Shown here in pieces: positions 1-12,364 of a stretch of 64,000 nt of DNA. The notes below the pieces were generated by a model. It searched no databases, was not told where the DNA came from, and saw only the letters and a program-made list of their open reading frames with translations. Origin of the DNA: Aquila chrysaetos chrysaetos. Taxonomy: Eukaryota; Chordata; Aves; Accipitriformes; Accipitridae. Each line of letters opens with the position of its first letter. Positions within the stretch are counted from its first letter, which is position 1. The DNA is taken from positions 28,748,047 through 28,812,046 of the forward strand of contig NC_044018.1 in assembly GCF_900496995.4 (NCBI RefSeq). The letters run 5' to 3'. A program made the position numbers and the translations under genes.

Positions 1-1559
1 GGACCGGGATCTCCCGCGGCGGCTCGGGGCCTGGCTGCCGTTGTGCCCCACACCCCGCCCTTATCGGTGCCAGAGCCCCGGCGGGCTGCCGTGCGCCCCG
101 TAGATAGCGGGGTCCCGGGGCTGGGCCGAGCCCCTGGCACGACCCCTCTGCCGGGTCCGGTCCCACTGCTGCCAAGCCCCTGTGCCATCCCAGCCACCCC
201 CTGCGGGACTTATGGTCCCGCCGTACCGGAGCCCCGGGGCTGGGTCCCGCCTGCCCCGACCAGGAGCCCCTGGGTGAGCAGGAGGGCCGGGGGTGCTGGG
301 TGCTGGGGTGCGGCGATGTCAGAGCCGGATCAGACCCATGCCAGGCTCCTGGTTCTATCCCTGCCCCCAGGCCAGCAGCTCTCCCCAGGGTGCTCAGTGT
401 CAGGGCAAAGGGACCCTGCAGACCCCCCCTCACCCCTCCGAACCATGAGCTGGGTCTGCTCCCCTGGTCCCGCTCTGCCGGCCAGGGCACCCACTGCTGC
501 GGGCTCAGGGATGGGGACGACCCAGGCGTTATGGTCCTGGCATCTCCCAAGGGTCATCTGGGATGCTATGTGCGGGGCAGCCAGATGGGCTGTGACTGGC
601 AGTGCGGGGACCACCTTGCCAGAGCCCAATTCGGTGTCTGTGGGGAGGAACTGGTGGTCAGAGCCCAACATCTATGTCCTGGAGCTCCCCAGACATCCCC
701 CCCAAGCTGTCTTGGGGAGCCACGTCTCGCTGAGGAGCTCCTAGCTCAGGGGAGGTGTTGGGGGTCCCCCGGCCAGGCAGAGCTCTGGGTTGCGGGGTAC
801 AGCCTGGGGCAGGAGGGGACCCACAGCCTGAGACCCTTCCCTGGGCAGGAGCAGGAACGGGAGGACCCGCTGGGCACCGCCCCTCCAGGGGTCCAGAGCC
901 GAGTTGGCTCCTGGGGCTCCCTGCCACCCCACTTAGATCCCGGGGACCCCCGGGCAGCCGAGCCCCCCGGGCCAAGCAGGAGGGAGGTGCCACGGCTGTT
1001 CCATTCCTCCTGTGCCAAGGTGGCAGGTTTGGGTGACCTTTCCCCATCCTGCCGCGTACCCGGCGGGATGAAAGGTCACCGTGTTCCTCGAACGTCGCCT
1101 GCTCCGGCTGGACCTCGGTGTGCTGGCGGGGGCAGGAGGGACACCACGGCCGGCCTTGGCGCCTGGCTCAAGGCTGTTCCTGCTGCTCTGCCGGGTGCCA
1201 GTGCCAGAAGGGCGAGGGCTGCGGGTCAGGGAGTGCAGGGGTGTCCCACGGGGTCAAACCTCCAGCTCTGCCAGCACAGGCCGACCCAGAGCTGCCGGGT
1301 GGGCTCTCCCCGTGGTCTCAGACCCCCTGGGTTCCTCTGGCCTGGGTGCTGTGGCAGCTTGCGGGCACCCGTGGGTGAGCCCTGGGTGCAGCCCCCGTGC
1401 ACAGGCAGGGCCAAGTACGTGTGTGGGGTGTAACCAGGGCCAGGAGTGGAAAAATAAATAGGGTGAGGCTGATGGGCCCTGGGGCCAGCGGCATCACCCA
1501 GGGGTGGGAGCGGCTGCCCTCCGGGCCTGCCTGCGCTGCCCGTGCACTTCTGCCTGCAG
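1..1559 (+). other. LMBR1L: Left edge: probable LMBR1L intron 1, no exon recognised
   Basis: The family's first coding exon supplies about 24 N-terminal residues (human begins MEAPDYEVLSVREQLF). I looked for an equivalent in all forward frames and did not find one here. The first recognisable coding exon begins right after the acceptor ending at 1559. The stretch is GC-rich, has no recognisable repeat family, and its open frames show no resemblance to known proteins. The simplest reading is that it is intron 1 and that exon 1 with the promoter lies left of the window. Confidence 0.6.
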
Positions 1560-4500
1560 ATCTGCGCCCTGCTCTTCGTCAGCCTCTACATCCTCTGCCA
1601 CTTCATCATAACCCACTTCAAGAAGCACACAGACTTCACGGCAGGTAGGAGGGCGGGAGGTGCCGGAGCCGGGCAGCCGTTGGCAGCCACATTCAGCCTC
1701 CCCAGAGCTTGTTCCTCCATCGCTTTCAGCCTCCTCCGGGAGCCCTGGTCCCACCGCAACCTGGGTTGCTGTGGCATCGGTGGCTGGGGGGGCACCTCCT
1801 CAGCTGCCACTGCAAGGGAGCAGAGCCCAAATCCCCTGGGAATGTTGGGGGCAGGGACAGGTTTGGGAGTGGACAGGGGAGCAGGCAGGGAGCAATGCTC
1901 CGGGCAGCCCTGCCTCCCCCAGCACCATTAGCTTGGGTTTTTTCCCCCCCACAGTGCATGATGACGAGGATGCTGCTGTCAACAGGATTGCGTAAGTTCC
2001 TGCCCATCCTGCTCCCTGCCTGCGGGATGCTCGGCTGCTTCCTCTCCCTGCCCGGCCGGGACGCCGGGTCCCCCCAGCCCGTTGGGGTCGGTGACCCTGG
2101 GGGCTGTGACCGGGTTGTGACACCCGTGGGGGCCCAGACCCAGTGCCGGAGCCGATGCTCAGCTCTCCCGCAGGCTGGGACTGTGCACCTTCACCCTGGC
2201 TGTGGCGCTGGGCGCCGTCCTCCTGCTGCCCTTCTCCATCATCAGCAACGAGGTGCTGCTCTCCTTCCCCCAGAACTACTACATCCAGTGGCTGAACGGG
2301 TCCCTCGTCCACGGTGGGTGCGGGGGGTGGCCCCGAGGTGTCCTGAGGGCTGTGGGTCAGGGTTGCCCCCCGGGAGCTCACCCCACACCGTCCCCCCCTC
2401 CAGGCCTCTGGAACTTGGTCTTCCTCTTCTCCAATCTGTCCCTCGTCTTCCTCATGCCTTTTGCCTACTTCTTCACCGAGTCGGAGGGCTTTGCAGGATC
2501 CAAGAAGGTAGGTCACCCTGTGGGTGTCCCCTCCCCGGTCCCCCCCATCGCTGGCTCCTCTCTAACTCTGCTCCTGCAGGGCATCATGGCCAGGGTGTAC
2601 GAGACATCGGTGGTGCTGCTGCTGCTGACGCTGCTGGTGCTGGGCATGGTCTGGGTGGCCTCCGCCATCGTCGGCAACAACGCGGCCAGCCGCCAGTCGC
2701 TCTATGGTGGGTGCTGTCGGGTTGCACTGGAGCTCTCCTGACTCCAGCCGGGTGGGATCAGACCCTGGTGCTGAAGGGGAGAAGGGATGCCCGGTGCCGC
2801 TGGTCTAACCCTGCTGTCTCCGCAGACCTCTGGGAATACTACCTGCCCTACCTCTACTCCTGCATCTCGCTCTTCGGCGTGCTGCTTCTGCTGTGTGAGT
2901 TGTGGGACGTTCCCCAGAGGTGCCCCAGCCCTGGTGGCCCATCCTGTGCTGGGTGCGGGGCCCCCGGGGTGCCCAGCTGGGAGCAGGGACTGCTCACTGC
3001 AAATGGTGTCAGGGTCCAGAGGGGTTGCAGTGCAGGGCTGAGCACCCATCCCCTAACCAGGACCCTTGTAGGGGTATGGGGAGGGCTAGGATACTGGGGC
3101 ACCCCCTGCTCAGCCTTTCCTCCCGCTGCAGTGTGCACCCCCTTCGGCCTCTCCACCATGTTCACCGTCACAGGGAAGCTGCTGGTGAAACCTCGGGTAA
3201 GGTGTCCCCCCCCCGGGTCCCACTGCCCCAGCCTGGGGGCTTGCGGTCCCCGGGGCTGCCTGGTCTGCCATCCCGGGCACGGGGTGCCATTCACGGCTGC
3301 TCACGGGCTCCTCACCCATCCCCAGCTCCTAGAAGACCTGGATGAGCAGTTGAGCTGCACGAGGCTCGAGGAAGCCGCCGTGTCCCGCAGGATCTCCTCC
3401 GGTGGGTGCCCGGCACGGCTGCTGGCCAGGAGTGGGGGGGGGTTCAGGGCAGACTGGGGTCCCCTCTGCCCCACCACATGGGAGTCCTCAACCCCCACAA
3501 GCCCCTCGGTGTCTTTTCCCTGGCAGGCAAAGCTTCTTGCTGGCTGAACTTGAACGTGGAGCTGCTGCGGGAGCAGTTCTTCGCCATCCGGAGCAAGAGG
3601 CGGAAGCTGGGTAAGGAGCCTGCGGGGGGGCGGGGGGGGGGGGGGGGGGCAAGCCCAGGACGCCTGGGTTCTCTCCAGCTTGGCACTGGGAACACTGGTT
3701 CCCTGGGAGCCTGTGCCCCATGGAGGGAGGGTGGGTGTGATATGGGGTGGGGGCTGTAACACCCCTGTCCCTCAGGGCCCCCCTCCATCTCCTGCCCTGA
3801 GGTGGGGGCTTGTGCTCCCCTCTCACCCGGGCGCATTGTCCCCCCCCCCGCAGAGCTGCGGCACCGAGCGTCGCCCTGGCAGAGGAACCTGGGCTACCCC
3901 CTGGCCATGCTGGGCCTCCTGGCGCTGACGGTGAGTGTCCCTCCCATGGGAGCTGGGGCTCGTCCCTGTCCCCCTCCCCAACCACCCTGACTCCCTCCCT
4001 GCTCCTCCCAGGGCATCTCCGTGCTCATCGTCTGCTTCCACGTCCTGGAGCTGCTGCTGGACGATGCCGCGATGCCACGGGGCATCCAGGTACCTTGGTG
4101 GGGGAACAGGGGACAGCGAGGAGCCGTGTCCCATGCTGGCCTAGGGACCGTTCCCCCACAACGTGCCCCCTCCTCTTCTGGCAGGATGCGTCCCTGGGCC
4201 AGGTCTCCTTCTCCATCTTCGGTTCCTTTGGAGCTGCCCTGCAGGTCGTCCTCATCTTGTATCCTTCAGGCGGGCACTCGTGTCCCCAGCGCTGTCCCCA
4301 GGGCCATCCCACCCCGTTGTCCTCCTTAACACCCCTCGCAGCTACCTGATGGTCTCCTCTGTTGTGGGCTTCTACAGCTCCCCCCTCTTCACCCGGCTGC
4401 TCCCCGAGCGGCAGGACACCCCCCTCACCAAGGTGAGAGTGCTGGGCTGGGGCTGGGGGGTTCCCGGCCCCCCCTCGGGGGTGTAGGACCCCCGATCCCC

Positions 4501-5198
4501 ACAGTGCATGGTTGTGCGTGTCCCTGTGCGCTGTGCGGTGTCCCCACGCGAGGGCAACATGTGTCGTGTCCCCCCCCACCTCCCCCTGCCACCGGTGCAG
4601 CCCTGGGTGCAGGCAGGGTCCCGGTGGGTGTCTGGCACCGGGGAGCCCCTTCCCCAGCTTGGGGGGGGCGGGTCCCAGGCCCTGTGGCAGCACTGCCACC
4701 CCCCCCCTTGACAAACGCTCCTTCCTCCCCCCCCCCAGATCATCGGGAACTGCGTCTCCTTGCTGGTGCTCAGTTCAGCCCTGCCCGTCTTCTCCAGGAC
4801 ACTGGGTGAGCCCCTGGGGGAGGCCAGGGTGACCCCAGAACTGGGGTGTCCCCAGGACTGAGGTGCCCTGACCAGCCCCCCCCCCCCCAGGGATCACCCG
4901 TTTCGACCTCCTGGGGGACTTTGGCCGTTTCAACTGGCTGGGGAACTTCTACATCGTCTTCCTCTACAACATGGGGTTCGCGGGGCTCACCACCCTGTGC
5001 CTGGTGAAGAGGGTCTCCTGGGCCGTCCAGGCCGAGCTCATCTGCGCCTTTGGTGAGGACAGGGACGCGGGGACGGGCGCTGGGGTGTCCCATATCCCGC
5101 CCCCCCCCCCCCCAGCTCTCACACTCTCCCTCTGCCCAGGTCTGCACAAGCTGCCGCTACCCGTGACGCGCTCCCGGCCCCTCGGCAAGCCCTGCTAG
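1560..5198 (+). CDS. LMBR1L: LMBR1L, limb region 1-like membrane receptor (5'-partial)
   Basis: Multi-pass membrane protein of the LMBR1/LIMR family. The family is known as a lipocalin-1 receptor and as an ER/plasma-membrane regulator of Wnt/beta-catenin signalling in lymphocytes. Coding exons: 1560-1644, 1955-1991, 2174-2313, 2404-2507, 2580-2706, 2826-2894, 3132-3196, 3326-3401, 3527-3610, 3854-3930, 4012-4089, 4185-4258, 4342-4432, 4739-4805, 4891-5052, 5140-5198 (TAG). All introns are GT-AG and the lengths total 1,395 nt with no internal stop, giving 464 residues against about 465 expected without exon 1. Diagnostic stretches include LPFSIISNEVLLS, YYIQWLNGSL, FAYFFTESEGFAGS, YYLPYLYSCIS and FDLLGDFGRFNWLGNFYIVF. 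Several hydrophobic segments alternate with short loops, as expected for the nine-pass family. The C-terminal tail diverges from human and ends in GKPC. Start codon and first exon are outside the window. Confidence 0.96.
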
Positions 5199-5832
5199 GG
5201 CTTGGGGATGGGGATGTGTGTGTCCCCCCTCACTGTGGTGCCCCCCAGGATGGCCGTCAGCCACAGAGCCAGCCCTGATGGTGGCTGGTGCTTCAGGGAT
5301 GTCGGAGCCCCCCAGGGAGAGCCAAGACCTGGGGGGGACGGTCTGCCCCCCTGCCTCTATCTCAGCCTGTTGTGCTACTGAGCCTTGTCCTTGAGCCACG
5401 TCCCCGTTACAGCCCCCCCCAGGGGCGCGGGGTCCCCGGGGGGCTGTGCTGGCTGCAGCCCCCCTGCCCCGTTTACATACCTCATGCAAGAGCAGCTGGG
5501 CCCCCCCACCCTGCCCCGGTGCTGCCCCAGCTGCTCCCTGGGGTGCAGTTGGGTTTTAAATGTCCCCCCACCACCCCAGGGACTGTCACAACACTACAGC
5601 GGGGGCCCCGTGCCCCCCTGCCCAGTCACTCCACACCTCGTCCCCATGTCATCCTGGGGCTGTTGGGGGGCACTGGTTGTCCCCTGCCCCAAGGCCTTTG
5701 GGGTCCCCAAGGGAGGAGCAGGGCTGGAAGGTCCTGGGGCACTGGGGACAAGCTGTGGCCCCCCCAAGCCCCCCCGGCAGGTTGGTGTGATGAGTCTGTC
5801 GGGTCTCTGTTACCACGGAACTTGTTTGGAGC

Positions 5833-5838
5833 AATAAA
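5833..5838 (+). terminator. LMBR1L: LMBR1L poly(A) signal
   Basis: Canonical AATAAA about 635 nt after the LMBR1L stop codon, followed by a T-rich patch. It fits a single short 3' UTR (5199 to roughly 5860). Confidence 0.75.
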
Positions 5839-5859
5839 CAGTCTCTTTTTTTATATAAA

Positions 5860-7847
5860 AATATCTGAACCAGGGAAGTTTTATTCCCCTGAGGGCAGGA
5901 GTGAATGGGGGGGGGGGGGGGGGGCTCCCTGCCCATGGGGGTCTCAGTCCTGCCCTCCCCTCCCTTCCCTTTCCCTGGGGGCCATAATTAACCCTCTTCC
6001 TGGCCAGGGCTAACGAGCTTCTTCCAGGAAGGGCCGAAGGTGAGGGCAGCTCCCTGTCCTGGGCCGAGGAACCCCGGGGGTGTCGCGATGGCACCCGGCT
6101 GTTTTGGGGTGCAGGCGGGGGGGGGGGCCTGAACTGCCCCCCCAGTGAGGGGCATGGAGGGGTGGGGGGGTTCCTGTCCCTGTGCTCCTGGGGAGGGGGG
6201 GATCGTGTGGCCGGAGCGGAAACTGCCCCGGGAACCGGCCCCCCACCCATCCTGCCCCGGCTGGGGCTGAGCCAGGCTGCCCCCCCCCCACACTCCATGG
6301 TAGGGGTGGGGGGGCCCGAACCCCCCCCCGACCCCCCCCTGGCCGGGGCCGAGCAGGAAGCGCAGGAAGCCTGGTTTATATTGCAGGAAATGAGGCCAGC
6401 GGTGCCCGCGATTTCCCCGCGACCTGCTCCCCTCCCAGTCACCCCGGGCTGGCACCGGGGCTGCGGGGGGGGCCGGTCCCCCACCCCACCCCGATCCGGT
6501 CCCAACTCTCCCCCCCCCCCCCGCTGCTGCCTTCTGCCCTCACCGGGACCCTCGGCACCCTTGGGTGCTTCGCAGGGAGCTCTGGGGGTGCTGGGGCGGG
6601 GACGGGGGGGCACGGTCCCAGCTCTGGGGGGAGTCCGGTCCCGGGGGTCCCCTGTTCCTGGGGGTGCCCCTGTCCCCGGGGGAGCCCGGTCCCAGCCCCG
6701 GGGGTGCCTCGATCCCTGGTGGAGCCCCCTCCCGGGGGTGCCACGGTCCCGGGGCCCCGGGGGTGGGGGGGCCGTCCGGGGCAGGGCAGTGCGGCGGGGC
6801 CCCGGCGGGGGCGGCCCCGGGGGATGTGGCCGCCGCTGCCGCCGCTCCCGGGGGCCGGGTCCGAGGCGGAGCCCGGTGGGGCTGCCCAGCGGCGGAGCCG
6901 AGCGGCCGCAGGTGGGGGGAGCCCGGCCGGGACGGCCGCGGGCAGCGCACGGTGCCGACCGGCACCCGGGGGAACCGGTACCGGGGGCAGGGCCGGGAAC
7001 GGGTACCGGTACCGGGCGTCCGACCGAAGAGGGGGGGACCGGGGTAGTGCCAGGAAGCGGGTCCCGGGAGCGGGGCTGTGCCAGGGAACGGAGCAGGTGC
7101 CGGTATCGGCGGTGCAGCGTTAGGATAACGGGTGTCCCCGGTGCCAGGGGCAGCGGTAGGAGAAGAGGGGCCGGGAACGGGACCGGCGCCAGGAGAGGGG
7201 GGGTCCCCGGTCCCGAGAGGCGGTGACAGGAGACGGGAGAGGTCCCGGGACCAGAAGAGCAGCGTTAGGAGCGGGATAAGGGGGGTCCCGGTACCGGAGT
7301 GCAGTGCGGGAAGCGGGGAGAGGAGCCGGTACCGGAGCGCAGGGTTCAGACGGGAAGCGGGGGACGGGATCGGGGCGCGGGGACAGGTCCCGGGACAGCG
7401 CCAGGAGCGGGGTACCGGGTCCCGGTTCCGGGGCAGCGCCAGGAGCCCACTGTCCGGTGCCAGTCCCGGGGCAGTGCCCGGTGCGGGGTGCCGGTGCCCG
7501 GTGCCCGGCGCCGGGACACAGCGGTAGGAGCTTTCCCCGGAGGCTCGGGCTGGGTGGGGGAGTCCCCGGGACCGGGGTGCAGTGCCAGGCGAGGGGGCAC
7601 CGGGCCCGTGGGCGCGGAGCCGGCGGCGGGGGTGGGGGCCGTCCCGGTGCCCGGGCGCCGCGCTCCGAGTGGGTGGCGGCACCGGCGGGGGGGGGCTGGT
7701 GTGTGTGGCGGGGGGGGGGTGTCAGTCGTCCCGGGCGGCCGCGGATCCCGCAGCGGCGACGGGGCCGTGGGTGTGAGAAGGAAACGGCGCCGACCCGCCC
7801 CTGGCACCGCGACCCTCTAAAAGCCCCGGGGCCGCCGCACCGGGACC
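5860..7847. other. LMBR1L-DHH intergenic: CpG-rich, degenerate GC repeats
   Basis: No gene recognised. From about 6950 to 7560 the sequence is built of loosely repeated GC-rich words (variants of GGTACCGG, CCAGGAGCGGG, GGTCCCGGGG), a degenerate tandem repeat of no clear fixed period. A more complex island at about 6345-6420 contains three AGGAA words and an AT-rich core, and could be a DHH upstream element. The right end grades into the DHH promoter. Confidence 0.6.
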
Positions 7848-7883
7848 ATGCCCGCCCCGGCCGCCCGTGCCCCCGGCGACTGA
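7816..7883 (+). promoter_or_regulatory. DHH: DHH core promoter/5' UTR with an 11-codon upstream ORF
   Basis: A TCTAAAAG TATA-like word sits at about 7816-7823. An ATG at 7848-7850 in decent context (GACCATGC) opens an 11-codon reading frame that closes with TGA at 7881-7883, 37 nt before the DHH start codon and out of frame with it. The transcription start itself is inferred, not seen. Confidence 0.4.
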
Positions 7884-7920
7884 ACGGGGCCCACGGAGGC
7901 AGCGGGGCCCGGCGACCGGG

Positions 7921-10900
7921 ATGCCCCGGTGGAACCCGCTCGCCCTCGGCCTGCTCGGCCTCGCCGCCTGCCTCCTGGCCGCACCGGTGCTGGGCTGCGG
8001 CCCGGGCCGGGGTCCGGTGGGGCGGCGACGATTGGGGCGGCGGCAGCTCTCGCCGTTGCTCTACAAGCAATTCGTGCCCAACGTGCCCGAGCAGACCCTG
8101 GGGGCGAGCGGGAAGGCGGAGGGCAAAGTCCTGCGGGGCTCGGAGCGCTTCAGGGACCTGGTGCCCAACTACAACCCCGACATCATCTTCAAGGACGAGG
8201 AGAACACGGGGGCGGACCGGCTCATGACCGAGGTGGGGGCTGCGCCCGACCCGGCCCGGTCTCGCTCCCGGGGGCGCGGGGACGTGGGGGAGGCGGGGGA
8301 GGCGGAGGGGGGCGGGCGGGAGCGCAGCGACCCTTCCCCGAGGGGCACCGACCCTTCCCCGGGGGGCACCGACCCTTCCCGGGGGGCACCGACCCTCCCC
8401 GGGGGGCACCGACCCACCCTCGGGGTGGCACCGACCCTTCCCCAGGGGGCACCGACCCACCCCCGGCACGGCACCGACCCTCCCCTGGGGGCACCGACCC
8501 TTCCCCGAGGGGCACCGACCCACCCCCGGGGAGGCACCGACCCGTCCCGGGGCACACGGACATTCCCGGAGCACACTGTGCCTCGCCCCGGTCCCCGGCC
8601 CCGGTCCCCGGCCCTTGACTGCGACGCGGCAGCACCGGAGCCCCGGGACTGGGTGGTGGCGTCACGTTGGGTATTAAGGACCCGCCGTCGGGGATTAACG
8701 GGCCGGGGGCGGCGCGGGGTCCGGCCGCCGTACCGGGGGTACGGGGTACCGGCGGCTCCGCTCCCCCAGCGCCCCCGCACCCCGGTCCCGGTGGCCGGTC
8801 AGCGGGGAGGGATCCGGGCCGGCGGGAGCCCGGGATGCACCGCTCCCCCGTCGGGATGCTCACGGTTGCCATGACGAGGGACGGTTCCGCTGTCGCCATG
8901 GCGACGGGGGATGCTGCGAATGGTCCAGGCGGCCCCGGCGGTTCCCGCGGACCGGGGCGGCGGGGGCGGGGCGGGCCCGGGGCCGGTTCGGGGCCACGGG
9001 CACGGAGCCGGCCCGGGGTGCGGGTGGCTGAAAGAGCCCTTTGTGGCCGTTCCGGCATTCCCGGGGCCTGAGGTCAGCGCCGGGCTGGAAAAGCGCCTAT
9101 TGTCGCCGGGCCGGGCCGGGCCGGGCCGGGTGCATTCCTGCCCCCCCCGTCGCTGCCGCCACCCCCCCCCCCAACCCCCCCGGCCCGGCCGTTCCCGGGT
9201 CCGCTCCCCGCACTCCCGCCCCCGCTGCCCCACGCTGCCGGGAGCGGCTTTGTTGCGGGGGGGGGGAGAGGGAGGCACCGGGGTGCGGAGGTATGGTGTG
9301 ACCTCACGGGCTGCGGGGATGGGGGGGACACACCCCGACCCCTGCACCCCACGTCGGTGATGATGATGATGGTGGGGAGAGGGACCCCGAAGCCACCCGG
9401 GACCCCCCACCATTGCTCTGGGCACTGGTGTCCTGCACCGCCCCCCCCGCTGCCCCCCCAGGCCCTGCTCCCCACCCTGCCTGGCCGGCGCTGAGCCCCC
9501 CCCCCCCCCCCCCCCCCCCCCGCCGCTCCAGGACTCGGGTCTGGTTCAGGGTCAGCTGCACCCCCAGCTCTGCCCCACAGCCCCCCCCGCCGGGTTAATC
9601 AGTCATGGCCGTGGCCGCGGGGAAGGTGACACCGTCCCGGTCCCCGTCCCGGTCCCCTGCCCGTTCTGCCCGGCTGCCTGCACCGAGAGGCGGCTCCACC
9701 ATGGGACCCCGGGGCACGTTAACATTCAACCTTCGCCCACACGGCGGGGGGGGCAGCTCAGCCGTGCCCCTCTCTGCTCCCTGGGGGGGGACACACACCA
9801 TCTGCCCCCACCAGCAGCCCCTTTGGGCTCCATCCAAGCCCTGCGCAGGCCCAGTGTCCATCTGTCCATCTGCGTGTAGGAATCCCCCGCTGGGAGGGGA
9901 CCTGGTGCTGCAGTGGGGCCGGGGGTGACACCAGTGCTGGTGTGTCCCCCCCCACCTCAGCGCTGCAAGGAGCGGGTGAATTCGCTGGCCATCGCGGTGA
10001 TGAACATGTGGCCGGGGGTGAAGCTGCGGGTGACGGAGGGCTGGGACGAGGACGGGCACCACCTCCCCGACTCGCTGCACTACGAGGGCCGGGCGCTGGA
10101 CATCACCACCTCCGACCGCGACCGCCACAAGTACGGCATGCTGGCACGCCTGGCCGTGGAGGCCGGCTTCGACTGGGTCTACTACGAGTCCAAGGCGCAC
10201 GTCCACGTCTCCGTCAAAGCAGGTACCACGCGGGGAGGGGGCTGCCGTTGGGGCGGGGTGCTGCCATCCCCATAAAGCATCTCAGCCTGTGGCCCCGCAG
10301 CTCCCTCTGTTCCCCCTTGGCATCCCGGATCCACGTGGGTTGCAGTCCTGCTCCAGCCGGTGTCCGGCTCCAACGGGTTCAGCCTATGTCTGGCCCCAGC
10401 CCAGCTCCCCCCCCGGCCTTTCCGGCCACCAGATTGGCAAAAAACATACTTCCCCCTCCAAATTTTGTCCAGCCGGAGCCACCCTCGCGGTTCAGCTCCC
10501 GGTACAGGGCACAGCAAGGATTGTTAAGCCGGTCCGGATGGCCGCAGCCCAGCCCGCGGCCCCCAGCCCCGTGGCCGCTCCGGCCGGCAGCCCCCATCCG
10601 GCCCAGAAGTGACAATCGACAGAAAGTGAAAGTGGCCGTAAATGTCACCGTCCAGGGCCCTGAACAAAGGGCGTCAGTGCGGGGCGGACAAAGGGGCCCT
10701 GCAGCGCCTGGCCTCCCCGGGAGCAGCATACAGGAACCAGGGGGGCTTCGGAAAATACCCGCTTTGTTCCGGGGGTAGTTTGGGGGTTCAGGGGGGATGC
10801 TCTGCAATGGGCCGTTTCCCCTCTGGAGGTAGTGGCTAATGGAGGTGGCCGGCGGGGACGGGGGACCCACAGCTTTCTCCATCCACCCAGATAACTCATT

Positions 10901-11558
10901 GGCCGTCCGCACCGGCGGCTGCTTCCCCGGCCACGCCACCGTGACGTTGCAGAGCGGCGAGCGCCGGGGCCTGGCCGACCTGCGCCAGGGCGACTGGGTG
11001 CTGGGCGCAGAGCCGGGTGGGCGCCTGGTGCCCACCGAGGTGCTGCTCTTCCTCGACCGCGACCTGGGCCAACGCACCTCCTTCGTGGCCATCGAGACGG
11101 CCAGCCCGGCGCGCCGGCTGCTTCTCACCCCGTCCCACCTAGTCTTCGCGGCCCGCGGGGCGGCCAACGGCACAGCCGCCTTCCTGCCGGTCTTTGCCCG
11201 CCGCGTGCGACCGGGCGACGCAGTACTGGCCCACGGGGCCGGCGGGCAGGGGTTGCGCCCCGCGCGGGTGCTGAGGGTCTCGCGGGAGGACGGCGTGGGG
11301 GTCTTCGCCCCCCTCACCTCCCACGGGACCTTGCTGGTCAATGGGGTGCTGGCATCCTGCTACGCCGTCCTGGAGAGCCATCGCTGGGCCCACCGCGCCT
11401 TCGCCCCCCTCCGCCTCTTCCACGGGCTCCTCTCGCTGCTGCCTGCCCGCACCGAGGCGGGCAACGGGACGGCGCCGGAGGTGGGCATGCACTGGTACTC
11501 CCGCCTGCTCTACCGGCTGGCCGGGGGTGTGCTGGGCCATGAAGCCCTGCAGGCGTAG
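7921..11558 (+). CDS. DHH: DHH, desert hedgehog morphogen
   Basis: Secreted Hedgehog ligand, used by Sertoli and Schwann cells. Three exons as in all vertebrate hedgehogs: 7921-8232, 9961-10222 (262 bp, the family's usual exon 2 size) and 10891-11558 (TAG), total 1,242 nt, 413 residues. ATG 7921 is the first in-frame ATG. Residues 1-25 form a hydrophobic signal peptide. Mature protein starts at C26 in [12 protein letters not shown], the palmitoylated Cys. The signalling domain has [15 protein letters not shown], the zinc and calcium ligands in DGHH and [16 protein letters not shown], and [18 protein letters not shown]. The Hint autoprocessing domain starts at G201/C202 (GGCFPG), with [12 protein letters not shown] and [15 protein letters not shown], and ends with [11 protein letters not shown]. 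It matches DHH better than SHH or IHH, especially [10 protein letters not shown] and the short C terminus. No break is seen. Confidence 0.97.
8330..8560 (+). repeat. Minisatellite in DHH intron 1
   Basis: About a dozen imperfect copies of a GC-rich unit of roughly 18-21 bp built around GGGGCACCGACCCTTCCCC. It lies inside DHH intron 1, shortly after the donor. It is translated in neighbouring frames as GTDPS-type repeats, which are not genes. Confidence 0.85.
9496..9521 (+). repeat. 26-base C homopolymer in DHH intron 1
   Basis: An uninterrupted run of C, the longest I noticed in the window. Its true length is doubtful given the evidence for homopolymer over-calls elsewhere in this assembly. 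Confidence 0.9.
10516..10770 (+). promoter_or_regulatory. DHH: Candidate SOX-motif cluster in DHH intron 2
   Basis: Four SOX-type words lie within 250 bp of an otherwise GC-rich intron: ATTGTT at 10520-10525, GAACAAAG at 10662-10669, GGACAAAG at 10686-10693 and CTTTGTT at 10762-10768. The block is also more complex and more AT-rich than its surroundings. DHH is expressed in SOX9-positive Sertoli cells and SOX10-positive Schwann cells, so an intronic SOX enhancer is plausible. This is inference from short motifs only. Confidence 0.35.
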
Positions 11559-12364
11559 GGGTCCCCGGCCCCCCCAGTCGCCACACTGCACATCATGCCG
11601 CACACTGGAAGCAGGGGGCTCTGGCCCTGGGCCCCCCCCCTTGGACCCAGGGACGAGGGACAGGGGCACCCCTGGCCCCGTGGGGAAGTTGGGGTGCCTC
11701 TCGGCTCAGCGCTGCCCAGGAGCGCGGGGTGGTAGGGACAGGGTCCCTGGGATGGGGCGTCACGGGGTGGCCCAGGGACCTGGGCTCAGCCCCTTCCCGT
11801 GTCCCAGAGCCCCCCCCGCAGCACTGCTGGGTGCCTGGCCGGGTCCCCACACCCCCGGACCCCTGCACGCTCCCCCTGTATTTATTGCTTTATTAACCGC
11901 TGCAGCTGGGGCCGGGGTTGCTCCCTGTCAAGCTGAGGCTGGGCACCACTGGACCCTACCCCAGCGCCAAATCCAGCCCGGGGGATGCCGAATCAGCCCA
12001 ACATCAAGCACCTGGCAGCAGTTCCTGCCTGTTCCCCCAGCTCTGGGTTTGTCCCTCCATCACCCGCGGTGTCCCCGTCCCCGACCCCACGCAGCTCAGT
12101 GCCACAGGGTGGCTTGACGGGGTGTCTGCCGTGGGCACGGGCACACTGCGCCGGGCCCGGCTCTAACCGTGCTAACCGCTAACCTGTCCTGCTTGAGAGT
12201 TTTATTTTTCTATTTATAAATGGTAATATAAATGTCCCCCCCCGCCCGCCCACCCACCCTGGCAGCGGGGCCCAACCCCGCGGGGCAGGGGGCCAGCCTG
12301 CTTTTAACCACTTCTGTTTTAAAAAAAAAAAAAAAAGAAATACTACTATTTAATTGTTTGGGTA

